Numbered from the stretch's first letter, positions 25,570-34,524 are shown. The stretch is DNA of 64,000 bases from Tolypothrix sp. PCC 7712 (GCF_025860405.1 NZ_CP063785.1:7751390-7815389); one strand, 5' to 3'. Numbers and translations are program-made. Notes: generated from the letters alone by a model not told the origin.

Positions 25570-26676
25570 ATGGCAACTCTAGTGCTATTTAATTTTGGCA
25601 AGCTGAATCTATACATATTCCCGACTATTATTAAAATACTTCGGGAATATAATGACATTGAGCAGTGTGACATATAGATTATTTTTAGCAAAACCAATTT
25701 TTAGGCTTTTAATCAACAATTTTTGCCATACTTTTGACTAATTGATGATTGCCATAGAGATGAAATTATGTTTTAAAACCTACTTAAGCTTACAAGCCGA
25801 ATATAGTTAGCGTTGTTTTCCCTATAGATACATAGTTTTGAAAGGGTAACTTTATTTACGCCGCATTTTACTAGTCTTAATGACACAAATCTCGTGAAAC
25901 CTAATTTTACTTTTTGTATAAAAAAATCAAATAATAATTTAGTGCAATCATTAAATTTCCTGACTTAATATAAGTAAAAGTAAATAAAATGCTACAATTA
26001 AGGAATAATATTTCCAAACAAATAAATAAGGAACTTAAAAATCTGCTCGAGCGAGCTTTATTTGTTATCTGCTATTCTCAGTAATTTGTCAATTACTGAA
26101 ACAGCAAACGATAACAAATCTTGCATTTATGGAGTCAAAGTACTTCAATCTGCAAAACTAAGTAGCTTGATTGTTAAATTTCTTAATCAAAATTGAATCG
26201 TCAGTTGCTGATATCGATTTTTCGATGACCAACTTGTCTGTGGCTTTCCGTAGTAGCTAATTATCTTGAATTACTGGCTGACAAGTATTTTTTTGAATAA
26301 CTTGATAAACATCTTTCAGTATTAAATTAATTAAAAAACTGGAGCGAAATAATATTTAGGCAAGTATAAGCGTTTTGATACAGCTTGCTGATCTTATCTT
26401 TTTTAAAAAACCAGCTTGGGAATTGCAGTATAAGAATGGAGGGCTAAAAAAATGGCAGTAATATTACGGAGATAAGTTATATAAAATACATTAACTACAT
26501 TTTTCTAAAGTATGTGTCTGAAATTACACCGAATTTCATGGTTTTGACTAGCAAGAACTTCATACTTGGAGCATAATAAATAATCTGAAGTGAAAATATT
26601 GCCTTCAGTCAGGTGTATACTACTTACTTTCCTACGGCTAATAAATTTGTAAACGTGCTATTTAACTGTCTGTTAT
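25570..26676 (+). promoter_or_regulatory. 1.1-kb hetR upstream region
   Basis: The space before hetR is long and AT-rich, as in Anabaena sp. PCC 7120, where several start sites spread over more than 700 bp (including an inducible one about 270 bp upstream) drive hetR. I find no TCCGGA box and no exact NtcA site (GTA-N8-TAC). Near-matches with a wrong spacer exist at 25986 (GTA-N10-TAC) and 26081 (GTA-N10-TAC), the second being part of a large inverted repeat (26060-26117). No open frame of note. Confidence 0.6.
26060..26117 (+). promoter_or_regulatory. Long inverted repeat in the hetR leader
   Basis: The core cagtaatt-tgtc-aattactg (26079-26098) is a perfect 8-bp stem with a 4-nt loop. It extends outward through tttgttatctgct on the left and agcaaacgataacaaa on the right, giving a 58-nt imperfect hairpin about 560-617 bp before the hetR ATG. 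It could be an RNA structure in a long leader, a protein site or a terminator of a short upstream transcript. Confidence 0.55.
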
Positions 26677-27576
26677 ATGAGTAACGACATAGATCTGATC
26701 AAACGTCTCGGCCCCAGTGCGATGGATCAGATCATGCTTTATCTGGCTTTTAGTGCCATGCGGACTAGTGGGCACAGGCATGGGGCATTTTTAGATGCAG
26801 CTGCTACGGCAGCCAAATGTGCAATTTACATGACCTATCTAGAGCAGGGGCAAAACCTGCGGATGACTGGTCATTTACACCACTTAGAACCGAAGCGGGT
26901 CAAAATCATTGTTGAGGAAGTCAGACAAGCCCTGACTGAAGGTAAGTTGCTGAAAATGCTGGGTTCTCAAGAGCCTCGCTATTTGATTCAATTGCCTTAT
27001 GTCTGGATGGAAAAATTTCCTTGGCGGCCTGGGAAATCACGTATTCCCGGCACCAGTCTGACAACCGAGGAAAAGAAACAAATCGAGCATAAATTACCGA
27101 GTAATCTGCCCGATGCTCAGTTAATTACCTCTTTTGAGTTTCTAGAGTTAATTGAATTTTTACACAAGCGATCGCAGGAGGAAATGCCTCCTGAACACCA
27201 AATGCCTTTGAGTGAAGCTTTAGCGGAGCATATCAAGCGCCGCCTGCTGTACTCTGGCACGGTGACACGCATTGATTCTCCTTGGGGAATGCCTTTCTAC
27301 GCACTCACCCGTCCCTTCTATGCGCCTGCTGACGACCAAGAGCGCACCTATATCATGGTCGAAGATACCGCTCGATATTTCCGTTTAATGAAAGATTGGG
27401 CAGAAAAGCGACAAAATGCTATGCGCGCTTTGGAAGAACTGGATATTCCGCCAGAACGCCTAGAACAGGCTCTAGAAGAACTGGACGAAGTGATTCGCGC
27501 TTGGGCAGATAGGTATCACCAAGAAGGCGGCGTTCCTATGATTTTACAAATGGTGTTTGGGAAAAAAGAAGACTAA
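26677..27576 (+). CDS. hetR: HetR, master regulator of heterocyst differentiation
   Basis: 299 residues, the exact length of Anabaena HetR and nearly identical along the part I know. HetR is a dimeric DNA-binding protein that activates hetP, hetZ, patS and patX and its own gene; RGSGR peptides from PatS or PatX bind its hood domain and remove it from DNA. Residues reported as important in Anabaena are at the same numbers here: Cys48, Ser152, Ser179, Arg223, and the R250-ALEELD-256 segment plus Asp270 implicated in peptide response. The N-terminal helix-turn-helix and flap (residues 1-216) and hood (217-299) are complete. Its position, 10 kb from patX, matches the linkage of asl2332 and alr2339 in Anabaena. 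Upstream control region is described separately. Confidence 0.99.
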   Translation: MSNDIDLIKRLGPSAMDQIMLYLAFSAMRTSGHRHGAFLDAAATAAKCAIYMTYLEQGQNLRMTGHLHHLEPKRVKIIVEEVRQALTEGKLLKMLGSQEPRYLIQLPYVWMEKFPWRPGKSRIPGTSLTTEEKKQIEHKLPSNLPDAQLITSFEFLELIEFLHKRSQEEMPPEHQMPLSEALAEHIKRRLLYSGTVTRIDSPWGMPFYALTRPFYAPADDQERTYIMVEDTARYFRLMKDWAEKRQNAMRALEELDIPPERLEQALEELDEVIRAWADRYHQEGGVPMILQMVFGKKED

Positions 27577-27898
27577 TTAATTGATGTCAAGAGTTAAACT
27601 TTCCAAAACAAATTTTGAATTGGTAAGTTAATCGTCATTTAAATTGCATCATTTTCATATTGGTAAGAGCTGCAAACCCTCTCCCTTGCCCCTTGTTTCC
27701 CTGCGGAATCAATGTGCTTTCTTATATGCAACAGCTTATTGTTTGCCTCTGTGGTTAAAGAAATCGTTTCTTTCCCAAGCAGAGGCACAGAAGCATATAA
27801 AACTTATAGATGGTAAATGTAGCTATTTTCAATCGGAAATAGCTCTTTTCATGTTTTAAATTTGCCCTGATCAACCAGTTACTTGCCAACCATAATTT
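27577..27898. other. Intergenic region after hetR with large hairpin
   Basis: 322 bp. Nested inverted repeats TATATGC/GCATATA (27723-27729, 27793-27799), GCCTCTG/CAGAGGC (27745-27751, 27780-27786) and AAAGAAA/TTTCTTT around 27760-27773 form a long imperfect hairpin about 150-220 bp past the hetR stop. It resembles a dispersed repeat and may also serve to end transcription. A 71-codon frame at 27644-27859 crosses it and is not credible. A lone TIR-like text, attttgaattggta, is at 27612-27625. Confidence 0.5.
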
Positions 27899-28510
27899 TT
27901 ACTTATTCACTGGTTGTGCAGGAATCGGCGTAGTTTCAAACACTGGGTTAAATTGTGTGGTTGGTTGCAGTGGTGATGTCGAGGAAGGTACAAAGCTGCT
28001 GACTCTGTCGCTACCACTAATACAAGTATCTAGGGTAGGAACTAGATCTAATTTAGTTTCAGTTCGTAAGCCTACGACACACTGAGAAAAGCTCACAGGC
28101 AACAAACTGCGACCGCAATAATTTAAGATTGCGGGGTTAGCGGCTTCCTTACTAGGATAAAGGCTAATATCAACTACACAGGTAGCCAACTCTTCGGGAC
28201 GGCGTGCTAACGTACAAGAATTAAGAGCATCTACAGCACTAATTTGAGTTTGTCTGCTAATTTTGACCACACAACGAGACAATTCCCGTGGACGTAATGC
28301 GCCAGCACAAGCTTGCGATGCTGAGTTGGTATTAATGTTGACGCGCAAAAGCTGACCAGCACAGGCACGGTAATCATTATTACTGTAGGTGGCGGCCGCC
28401 ATAGAGGGAACCATCGTTGCCAACCATCCAGCGATCGCTAAAACTGGCCCTGTCCATCTAATTGCTTTAGTTGACAACATCCTATATTTAGAACCGCCTT
28501 TTTTGCTCAT
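27899..28510 (-). CDS. Exported cysteine-rich protein of unknown function
   Basis: 203 residues. An N-terminal signal (basic start, then GPVLAIAGWLATMVPSMAA, cleavage likely after AMAA-like) predicts export. The mature part has about four repeats of a 35-40-residue unit with two cysteines, recognisable by ACAGALRPRELSRCVVKIS, SCTLARRPEELATCVVDIS and YCGRSLLPVSFSQCVVGLR. The even cysteine spacing (C-x10-C type) suggests disulphides in the periplasm. The tail is Ser/Pro/Thr-rich. I do not recognise a characterised family; similar proteins are known to me only as cyanobacterial hypotheticals. It is convergent with hetR. Confidence 0.75.
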   Translation of the reverse strand: MSKKGGSKYRMLSTKAIRWTGPVLAIAGWLATMVPSMAAATYSNNDYRACAGQLLRVNINTNSASQACAGALRPRELSRCVVKISRQTQISAVDALNSCTLARRPEELATCVVDISLYPSKEAANPAILNYCGRSLLPVSFSQCVVGLRTETKLDLVPTLDTCISGSDRVSSFVPSSTSPLQPTTQFNPVFETTPIPAQPVNK

Positions 28511-28637
28511 AAATTTTTACTCCTGAATATTCCGTTCACCAAACACCCAATGGCTATGCTAACTCAATAACTACGCTCAATCCTCATTAATATAGTGAAT
28601 TTTACTAGCATATACGGGAGATGTAGACGCTTTGCGG

Positions 28638-28683
28638 CTACTCTGCGAGTTCTCCGTTGGGCGTAGCCCTGCTCGCAGAGTAG
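28638..28683. repeat. Inverted repeat within palindromic repeat cluster
   Basis: ctactctgcgag (28638-28649) and ctcgcagagtag (28672-28683) are a perfect 12-bp inverted pair with a 22-nt spacer. It is embedded in degenerate text like that at 15119-15217. Confidence 0.7.
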
Positions 28684-28754
28684 GAGAGGAGTACCCGCAG
28701 GGTGGGGGATGAGGGAGACTAGGAAAAGCAAGGGGGCAGGGGAGAAATAATTAA

Positions 28755-28806
28755 TGACAAACACCCAATGCCCAATGCCCCATTCCCAATGCCCAATGCC
28801 CAATAC
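28755..28806. repeat. 7-bp tandem repeat (cccaatg)
   Basis: About seven 'cccaatg/ccccatt' heptamers in a row. Same class as the other heptamer tracts here. Confidence 0.75.
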
Positions 28807-29155
28807 CTCACCCCGCTACAAGATTTATCTCATGTTGATGTGCTACGATATTTTGATCGAAGATTAAGTAGGTAACATAAAAAGTATTTCTGTGTAGAAA
28901 TGCTACGTGAATCAATCTAGCGATTGAGTCGCCTACGAAACCACAAAACAAAAAACTCATGTATTCGAGTACCTAGGGGCACTGGGGAATTGACGCTTGG
29001 GAACCAATGCCTGGGGCAAGTAGTGTGTTGCTTTGAGAAACAAAGCTCAATTAACTACCGTCGGTTTTACCGACTTAAAGCCTTGGGTGTGGAAAAGATA
29101 CCTCTGTTCTAATTAGATTTATTCTACTAGAGCTAGGGTTTTCAGCGAACTAAGA

Positions 29156-29211
29156 ATCCCCCGACTTGAGAAACAAATAAGCGATCGCTTGATTTGTTAA
29201 GTTGGGGGAAT
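29156..29211. repeat. 56-nt hairpin with HIP1 palindrome at its tip, before rpsD
   Basis: Left arm atccccc-gactt..aaacaaat (29156-29178) pairs with right arm atttgtt-aagtt-gggggaat (29192-29211), and the tip is aagcgatcgctt, itself a palindrome that contains HIP1. It ends 53 bp before the rpsD ATG. It may be a dispersed repeat, or a leader structure; S4 autoregulates its mRNA in other bacteria, but I see no known S4 site here. Confidence 0.6.
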
Positions 29212-29264
29212 GCCACAATGGTATGTCTAGGTAAAGTTGAAACAGGAATAGATTAAGGAAACAC

Positions 29265-29873
29265 ATGTCCCGATATAGAGGGCCTCGCCTCAGAATTGTA
29301 CGCCGCTTAGGCGATTTACCAGGATTAACTCGTAAAAGCGCTAGACGTGCTTATCCACCTGGTCAGCATGGTCAAAACCGCAAAAAGCGTTCTGAGTATG
29401 CTGTCCGGTTAGAAGAAAAGCAAAAACTACGCTTAAACTACGGTCTAACCGAAAAGCAACTGCTACGTTATGTCCGTAAAGCCAGACGAGTTACTGGTTC
29501 TACCGGACAAGCGCTGTTGCAACTTCTAGAAATGCGCTTGGATAATACAGTTTTCCGCTTGGGTTTAGCTCCCACTATTCCCGCAGCACGGCAACTAGTA
29601 AATCACGGCCATATCACTGTGAATGGACGTGTAGTTAATATTGCTAGCTATCAGTGCCGTCCTGGTGAAGAAATTGCTGTTCGCAACAAAGAAGCATCCC
29701 GTAAGTTGGCAGAAACCAACCTCCAATATCCTGGATTAGCTAACCTACCCAGTCACTTGGAGTTTGATAAAACCAAGCTTGTTGGTAAAGTCAACGGTGT
29801 TATTGAAAGAGAATGGGTGGCGCTGCAAGTTAACGAACTGCTGGTTGTGGAATACTACTCACGCCAAGCGTAA
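29265..29873 (+). CDS. rpsD: 30S ribosomal protein S4
   Basis: 202 residues, the normal length for cyanobacterial S4. S4 binds 16S rRNA first in small-subunit assembly. Seen: MSRYRGPRLRIVRRLGDLPGLT start typical of cyanobacteria and plastids, then the S4 RNA-binding domain (about 90-150: LEMRLDNTVFRLGLAPTIPAARQLVNHGHITVNGRVVNIASY). An aaggaaac ribosome site lies 7 bp before the ATG. As usual in cyanobacteria it stands alone, apart from the main ribosomal protein operons. A hairpin lies upstream and a terminator-like hairpin 33 bp downstream. Confidence 0.98.
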   Translation: MSRYRGPRLRIVRRLGDLPGLTRKSARRAYPPGQHGQNRKKRSEYAVRLEEKQKLRLNYGLTEKQLLRYVRKARRVTGSTGQALLQLLEMRLDNTVFRLGLAPTIPAARQLVNHGHITVNGRVVNIASYQCRPGEEIAVRNKEASRKLAETNLQYPGLANLPSHLEFDKTKLVGKVNGVIEREWVALQVNELLVVEYYSRQA

Positions 29874-29905
29874 TAGTCATTCGTCCCTTGTCCTTCTTAC
29901 AAAGT

Positions 29906-29932
29906 TCTGAGCGGAGGTTTCCTCCGCTCAGA
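29906..29932. terminator. Hairpin between convergent rpsD and moaA
   Basis: tctgagcggagg (29906-29917) and cctccgctcaga (29921-29932) form a perfect 12-bp stem with a 3-nt loop, directly after rpsD and before the end of moaA. The following text (ctttgcgctttg) has only a short T-run. It can work in both directions. Confidence 0.7.
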
Positions 29933-29986
29933 CTTTGCGCTTTGTCCTTTGTAAATAACCAAGGACAAATGACTAAGGACAAATGA

Positions 29987-30973
29987 CTACCCGCCAATCT
30001 GGGACATAGTACGTGAATAAATGCCTGTGGTACCAGATTCGCGCCCTTTAAAGTTGATTTCCGGCTTAATTGCTAATAAATGTCTAACTTGCTCTTGTAA
30101 TTGTGCGGTACTGACACCAGATCGGAGAGCAGTTTTTAAATCTAATTGACCCGTTTCATTTAATAAACAGGGACGCAGCCAGCCATCGGCACTTAAACGC
30201 ATCCGGTTACAGCGATCGCAAAAACACTCTGACATCTGACTGATGAATCCCAGTGTTCCTTTGGCTCCCGGAATTTGAAAGATATCGGCTGGCCCATTAC
30301 CACAAACTTGAGAATCTGTCAATCCCCAACGGTCGCGGATTTGTTGCCGCAGTTGGGCAGAAGAAACCCATCCGCGATCGCCAAATAATTGCCAATTGCC
30401 AATCGGCATAAACTCAATAAACCGCACGTGCCAGTTGCGGTCAAGGGTGAGAGCAGCTAAATCTAGCACTTCATGGTCATTTACCCCAGGAATCACCACT
30501 ACATTCAGCTTCAAGGGGTCGAAACCGACGCGATGGGCTGCTTGAATCCCCTGCCAAACTTGCTCCCAGCGTCCACGGCCGCGATTGCCAATAATTTGGT
30601 CAAAGGTGTCTGGTTCTAGAGAATCGAGGCTAATATTAATGCGCCGCAAACCCGCATCATAGAGATTTTGGGCGATGGGAGCGAGTAAGAACCCGTTGGT
30701 TGTCATCGATAAATCTTGAGTTTGGGAAAAAGATGCGATCGCCCTCACCAATTCCACCACATGGGGACGTAGCAAAGGTTCCCCACCAGTTAACCGAAAA
30801 CGAGTAAAGCCTACAGGGATAAATACTTCTGCAATGAGGGTCAGCAGTTCCTCATCAGTTAAAAGTTGTTGTTTGAGAATATAGTCGATTTCTGCGCCTT
30901 CTGGCATACAGTATTGACACCGGAAATTGCAGCGATCGATTAAGCTAATCCGGAGGTAGTCTACCTGGTTCAT
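29987..30973 (-). CDS. moaA: GTP 3',8-cyclase MoaA
   Basis: 328 residues. Radical-SAM enzyme for the first step of molybdenum cofactor synthesis: GTP to (8S)-3',8-cyclo-GTP. The N-terminal SAM cluster motif is CNFRCQYC (residues 14-21, C-x3-C-x2-C), followed by GGEPLLRP, and the second cluster cysteines are in ECFCDRCNRMRLSADGWLRPCL near residue 260-285. The protein ends in the functional double glycine (SQIGG). All expected residues are present. Molybdenum cofactor is needed for nitrate reductase. No other moa gene is adjacent here. Confidence 0.97.
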   Translation of the reverse strand: MNQVDYLRISLIDRCNFRCQYCMPEGAEIDYILKQQLLTDEELLTLIAEVFIPVGFTRFRLTGGEPLLRPHVVELVRAIASFSQTQDLSMTTNGFLLAPIAQNLYDAGLRRINISLDSLEPDTFDQIIGNRGRGRWEQVWQGIQAAHRVGFDPLKLNVVVIPGVNDHEVLDLAALTLDRNWHVRFIEFMPIGNWQLFGDRGWVSSAQLRQQIRDRWGLTDSQVCGNGPADIFQIPGAKGTLGFISQMSECFCDRCNRMRLSADGWLRPCLLNETGQLDLKTALRSGVSTAQLQEQVRHLLAIKPEINFKGRESGTTGIYSRTMSQIGG

Positions 30974-31359
30974 TTTTGAGTGTTTATTTCTATTTTATTT
31001 TCCCTAAGGGGGTAGCAAACCTGATAGTAGGTTGGCGATAGGTTACGAATAACCACTTTTCATTATTTCTTTGAGTTTGAGCAAAAAGACTAAGGTGAAA
31101 AGGTTAAGGGTGCATTAAACCTTTCCCTTTTACCTAAGCGTATTGAGATGCGATCGCCTTCACCCAAAGCGCATAGGCCTAAAGATGGACACAAGCAGCT
31201 AGAATTAGATATTCTTTAAGCGTCTTTAGCAATTACTACATTGCTTTGTTATCTCATTACGTTGAATGCCTAAAATCAGATTTTTCCCTCAGTCTCTTGC
31301 ATCTAGCAAGTTTTCAGTCTAGCGAATTTTCCACAATCAAGGTTGTGAGGGGATAGTAA
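30974..31359. other. Divergent spacer between moaA and the MlaE gene
   Basis: 386 bp. Contains an 'aaaggttaaggg' and 'cctttcccttttacc' pair (31095-31133) that can fold together. No molybdenum-cofactor riboswitch is recognisable. Promoters for both genes are expected here. Confidence 0.45.
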
Positions 31360-32145
31360 ATGGTAGTAAAAGTACAACATAGAAAAAATTTCAAACAATT
31401 TTCAATTGGGCGCTATTTTTCTGTATTTCTGCTTTTTGGGCAAGTTTTGCTACATTTGCTCCAAGGAAAGACCTATCACCGCAAAATTCTGGAACACATG
31501 GTAACTGCTGGGCCAGCTTCTCTGTGTCCGGTTCTCTTAGTAAGCGGTTTTGCAGGCATGATTTTCACCATCCAAACAGCCAGAGAATTAGTGCAGTTTG
31601 GTGCTGTGAGTGCGGTAGGAGGAGCTTTTGCACTAGCTTTTTGCAGAGAATTGGCTCCCATTTTGTCTGCTAGTATCATCGCCGGACAAGTAGGTTCAGC
31701 CTTCGCAGCAGAAATAGGTGCAATGCGAGTCACAGACCAAATTGATGCGCTGCATATGCTGAGAACCGATCCAATTGATTATCTAGTACTTCCTAGAGTC
31801 ATTGCTTGCTGCTTGATGACACCATTATTAACAATTTTTGGGTTACTGACTGGCATTATCGGTGGAATTTTTGCCGCATCGCAGTTTTATCAGATTATGC
31901 CAGAGACATTTTTAGAGTCAGTCAGAAATTTTTTAACACCTTCAGATTTATGGATTGTTTTACTCAAAGGCTTTCTGTTTGGAGCTATAGTTGCTGTCAA
32001 TGGTTGTAGTTGGGGTTTAACTACTAGAGGTGGAGCAAAAGAAGTCGGAGAATCAGCCACCACAGCAGTTGTGACTACTTGGGTGTCAATTTTTATGATG
32101 GATTTCTTATTGTCTGTGTTGCTATTTGAAAAGCCAACGTTTTAA
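31360..32145 (+). CDS. MlaE-family lipid ABC transporter permease
   Basis: 261 residues, five or six membrane segments, DUF140/MlaE family. These are permeases of phospholipid (Mla) or, in plants, TGD1-type lipid importers. Seen: SLCPVLLVSGFAGMIFTIQTARELVQFGAVSAVGGAFALAFCRELAPILSASIIAGQVGSAFAAEIGAMRVTDQIDALHMLRTDPIDYLVLPRV, the strongly conserved core with the E-x-G and Q-I-D-A motifs. In cyanobacteria the ATPase (MlaF-like) and substrate-binding (MlaD-like) genes are often elsewhere, as here. The gene has no operon partner. Confidence 0.92.
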   Translation: MVVKVQHRKNFKQFSIGRYFSVFLLFGQVLLHLLQGKTYHRKILEHMVTAGPASLCPVLLVSGFAGMIFTIQTARELVQFGAVSAVGGAFALAFCRELAPILSASIIAGQVGSAFAAEIGAMRVTDQIDALHMLRTDPIDYLVLPRVIACCLMTPLLTIFGLLTGIIGGIFAASQFYQIMPETFLESVRNFLTPSDLWIVLLKGFLFGAIVAVNGCSWGLTTRGGAKEVGESATTAVVTTWVSIFMMDFLLSVLLFEKPTF

Positions 32146-32148
32146 ATA

Positions 32149-32312
32149 ATTCGTAATTCGTAATTCGTAATTCGTAATTTGAATGAGTTGGGGCGTAAAT
32201 CCGCAACTCATTCAATACCAAAATCTCAAAATTAGGGGTTTGGTAATTGGTAATTAGGTGTTTGGTGTTTGTTATTTCCCCATCTCCCTCATCTCCCTCA
32301 TCTCCCTCATCC
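32149..32312. repeat. Tandem 'cgtaatt' 8-mer and 'atctccctc' 9-mer tracts
   Basis: 'gtaattc' steps repeat at 32149-32178, a heptamer tract follows at 32236-32260, and 'atctccctc' repeats four times at about 32280-32312. The last copy runs over the 3' end of the oxidoreductase gene and lies just before its stop. Confidence 0.7.
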
Positions 32313-33869
32313 CACAGATACCAACGGCTTCGGTGTTTCAATTCTCCCCCGCACGGATTGTCCTGTCAGCAATTCTGCTACATCCATACCGTTACCAATT
32401 ACGCCAGGTACGCTGGGATAGCCTGCACTCGCACCTACTAAGAACAGATTTGGTAATTCTGTTGTATATCCCAGACGCTCTAAGCCTACTTGTTTGGGTA
32501 CTAATTTCGCACCATAAATATTACCTTGGGGTTGTCCGAGATAAAATTCACTGGTGGTAGGTGTACCGTAAATTTTCATCCGCGCATATTTGTCTACATC
32601 GGGAATTAAATCGCGGACACTGGTCATTACTTGCTGATAAACTTCCCGTTTTTTCGCTTTATAGCCTTTGGGGTCGTGTTTGTGTAGGTATTCAAAAGGC
32701 TCATAAGGGCAGACTGTGGCAATTTCTAGAATATGATGACCTGGTGGCCCCATCCCTGCTTCCTGAGACTTCATTGTCGGACAAGAGAGGAAAATCCACG
32801 GATGGCTGAGGTCTCCTGCTAATTGTTGTTGATATTCTCTGTTGAGGTTGCCTGTAGGATAGTACCAGATATTCCAGTTACCAATACCGTAGCGCTCTGG
32901 CTCGAAGCTGCTATCTAAACCTAAGTAGATATTAAAAGCACTGGCTGAGTATTCGTAGCCTGTTAAGCGTTGACGTTCCTTGTGGCTCAAGGCTTCAACA
33001 TCATGCATCAACTCTACTGTTAATTTCGGGTCTAGGTCGCTGATATAAGCTTGACGCGCGCTGTAGGTGATACCATCGGCAATGACGCTGTGGATGTTGT
33101 TGTGACTAACTTGGATATGTTCTACAGGCGTTGAGTATTGAATTACGCCTCCACCATCTGTAATTGCTTGGGTAATGCTATCTACAAAGTGTTTGAAGTG
33201 ATGTTTTGGATAGTAGGCTCCCTCGGAATAGTCGCAAACTAAGGAAGTATGGGTAAGTAGGGCAATTTCTTTAGGTGGTAATGCATAATCACCACTTTGT
33301 CCTGCTAATACAGCTTGCAGTTTTGGCGACAAGCCAACATAGTTATACAAATCTTGTAGAGTCCAATTCCGCTTCCAAAAGAGATTCCAGTATTTTGGTA
33401 ACTTCAACCAATCCAACCATTTACGGTCAAACCAACGCACTTCTTGAACTAAGCTGCGAATTTGTTGATGGATTTGTTTAATCTCATCACAGTAGCGGTT
33501 AATGGCTCGTTGTTCTTCAGGAAAGCTAGTCAGCAAGGCTTGACGCAGATTTTCCCATCCCAATGGAATCGCAAAATTCGCTTCTGGTGTAATTACTCGG
33601 TCAATACAGTTTGGATCGAGGCTGTTAAAGGGTACATCCCGTTCGATGTAGTTGAGAAATTGGTTGATAGTCTTACCTGAACCACATTGAGAAATATAAT
33701 GCACATCCGCGCAAAAGCTGTATTCTCCATAATCAAAGGTGTGACAACAACCACCTGGTAAGTAATGTTTCTCCAAAACTACTACACGGTATCCTTGCTT
33801 GGTTAAACAGGCTGCTGCTGACAGTCCACCTAACCCAGCTCCTAAAATCACATAATCAAAGATTTCCAT
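32307..33869 (-). CDS. Phytoene desaturase/CrtISO-type FAD oxidoreductase
   Basis: 520 residues from ATG 33869 (a 25-codon N-terminal extension is open, but a strong gaggag Shine-Dalgarno lies just before this ATG). The FAD Rossmann motif VILGAGLGGLSAAACLTKQGYRVVVLEKHYLPGGCCHTF opens the protein, and the C-terminal flavin motif is PNLFLVGASAGYPSVPGVIGNGMDVAELL. This marks the family of carotenoid desaturases, carotenoid isomerases and retinol saturases. The sequence is nearer the CrtISO/retinol saturase group than CrtI. Reaction and substrate are not settled from sequence. It is convergent with the MlaE gene. Confidence 0.85.
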   Translation of the reverse strand: MEIFDYVILGAGLGGLSAAACLTKQGYRVVVLEKHYLPGGCCHTFDYGEYSFCADVHYISQCGSGKTINQFLNYIERDVPFNSLDPNCIDRVITPEANFAIPLGWENLRQALLTSFPEEQRAINRYCDEIKQIHQQIRSLVQEVRWFDRKWLDWLKLPKYWNLFWKRNWTLQDLYNYVGLSPKLQAVLAGQSGDYALPPKEIALLTHTSLVCDYSEGAYYPKHHFKHFVDSITQAITDGGGVIQYSTPVEHIQVSHNNIHSVIADGITYSARQAYISDLDPKLTVELMHDVEALSHKERQRLTGYEYSASAFNIYLGLDSSFEPERYGIGNWNIWYYPTGNLNREYQQQLAGDLSHPWIFLSCPTMKSQEAGMGPPGHHILEIATVCPYEPFEYLHKHDPKGYKAKKREVYQQVMTSVRDLIPDVDKYARMKIYGTPTTSEFYLGQPQGNIYGAKLVPKQVGLERLGYTTELPNLFLVGASAGYPSVPGVIGNGMDVAELLTGQSVRGRIETPKPLVSVG

Positions 33870-34518
33870 TTCTGACTCCTCTGGTAATCTTGATATTTCT
33901 TGATTTCGGCGATATGGTTTTTGATTGCCATCGAAAGATGGCAAAAATATGCAAATTCTCAGTATTTATTCACCTGGCTGTTAGATTTTTACTGCATCTG
34001 TCTTGAAGACTGGGTAAAAACTAAAATTAGTGCTGGTAAACTATTGAGCTTACAAACAAAATTTTTTTAATTGCTTCAGTTAGGGGTAAACAATTACCAA
34101 CTGAGCATTCACAAATTGACGGCTTTTGATGAAATTAGCCGGATTGTATTAAACAGCAATTATTAAGCGATCGCAGCAACTATTCTGAGGGTAAATAGTC
34201 TCTTCCAAGTGAGCTAGAAGCCTAACCTGAGAAAAACACATAACTTACCCTATGCTTTGCTTGGTAAGGTTTACAAGAAAGGTAAAAACTCTTAATTCTC
34301 ATAGTAGATGCTTAATGTCTTTAGCTTAACAAAAACAGTAAGATTTATTAGTTAAGCTTGAGTATTTTTCGTTTTTCTTAACAAAAGTCCGTAAACTTAT
34401 CATGTAGTCACGCTTACAATCAAAGAGATAGCTAAATGCAAAGACTGCAAAAAAAGAGCATATTTCTAATAGCTGAAAATTTAAAAATTTTCCTTTCACT
34501 TATAGAAAACTGTGTTAA
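33870..34518. other. Intergenic region, AT-rich
   Basis: About 650 bp without a credible gene between the oxidoreductase and the small ORF. A HIP1 site is at 34168. Its right part leads into a strong -10 box (tataat, 34519-34524). Confidence 0.45.
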
Positions 34519-34524
34519 TATAAT
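34519..34524 (+). promoter_or_regulatory. -10 box of a short transcript
   Basis: tataat in the text gttaatataatag. A start of transcription near 34531 is expected, giving a transcript of roughly 210 nt that ends at the hairpin at 34713-34744. No good -35 box is seen. Confidence 0.5.

Larger units (their letters stand above)
28511..29264. other. 754-bp intergenic region before rpsD
   Basis: Holds a palindromic repeat cluster (28625-28710), a 'cccaatg' heptamer tract (28755-28806) and a large hairpin just before rpsD (29156-29211). A 62-codon frame at 28924-29112 is not supported by a ribosome site or by any recognisable feature. Confidence 0.5.

Noticed and set aside
25986..26098. NtcA sites in the hetR upstream region
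   Set aside because: GTA and TAC are separated by 10 bases at 25986 and 26081, not by 8; no exact site was found.
28924..29112. 62-codon frame before rpsD containing RVPRGTGEL
   Set aside because: The RGTG text recalls PatX, but there is no signal sequence, no RGTGR and no TCCGGA box; chance.
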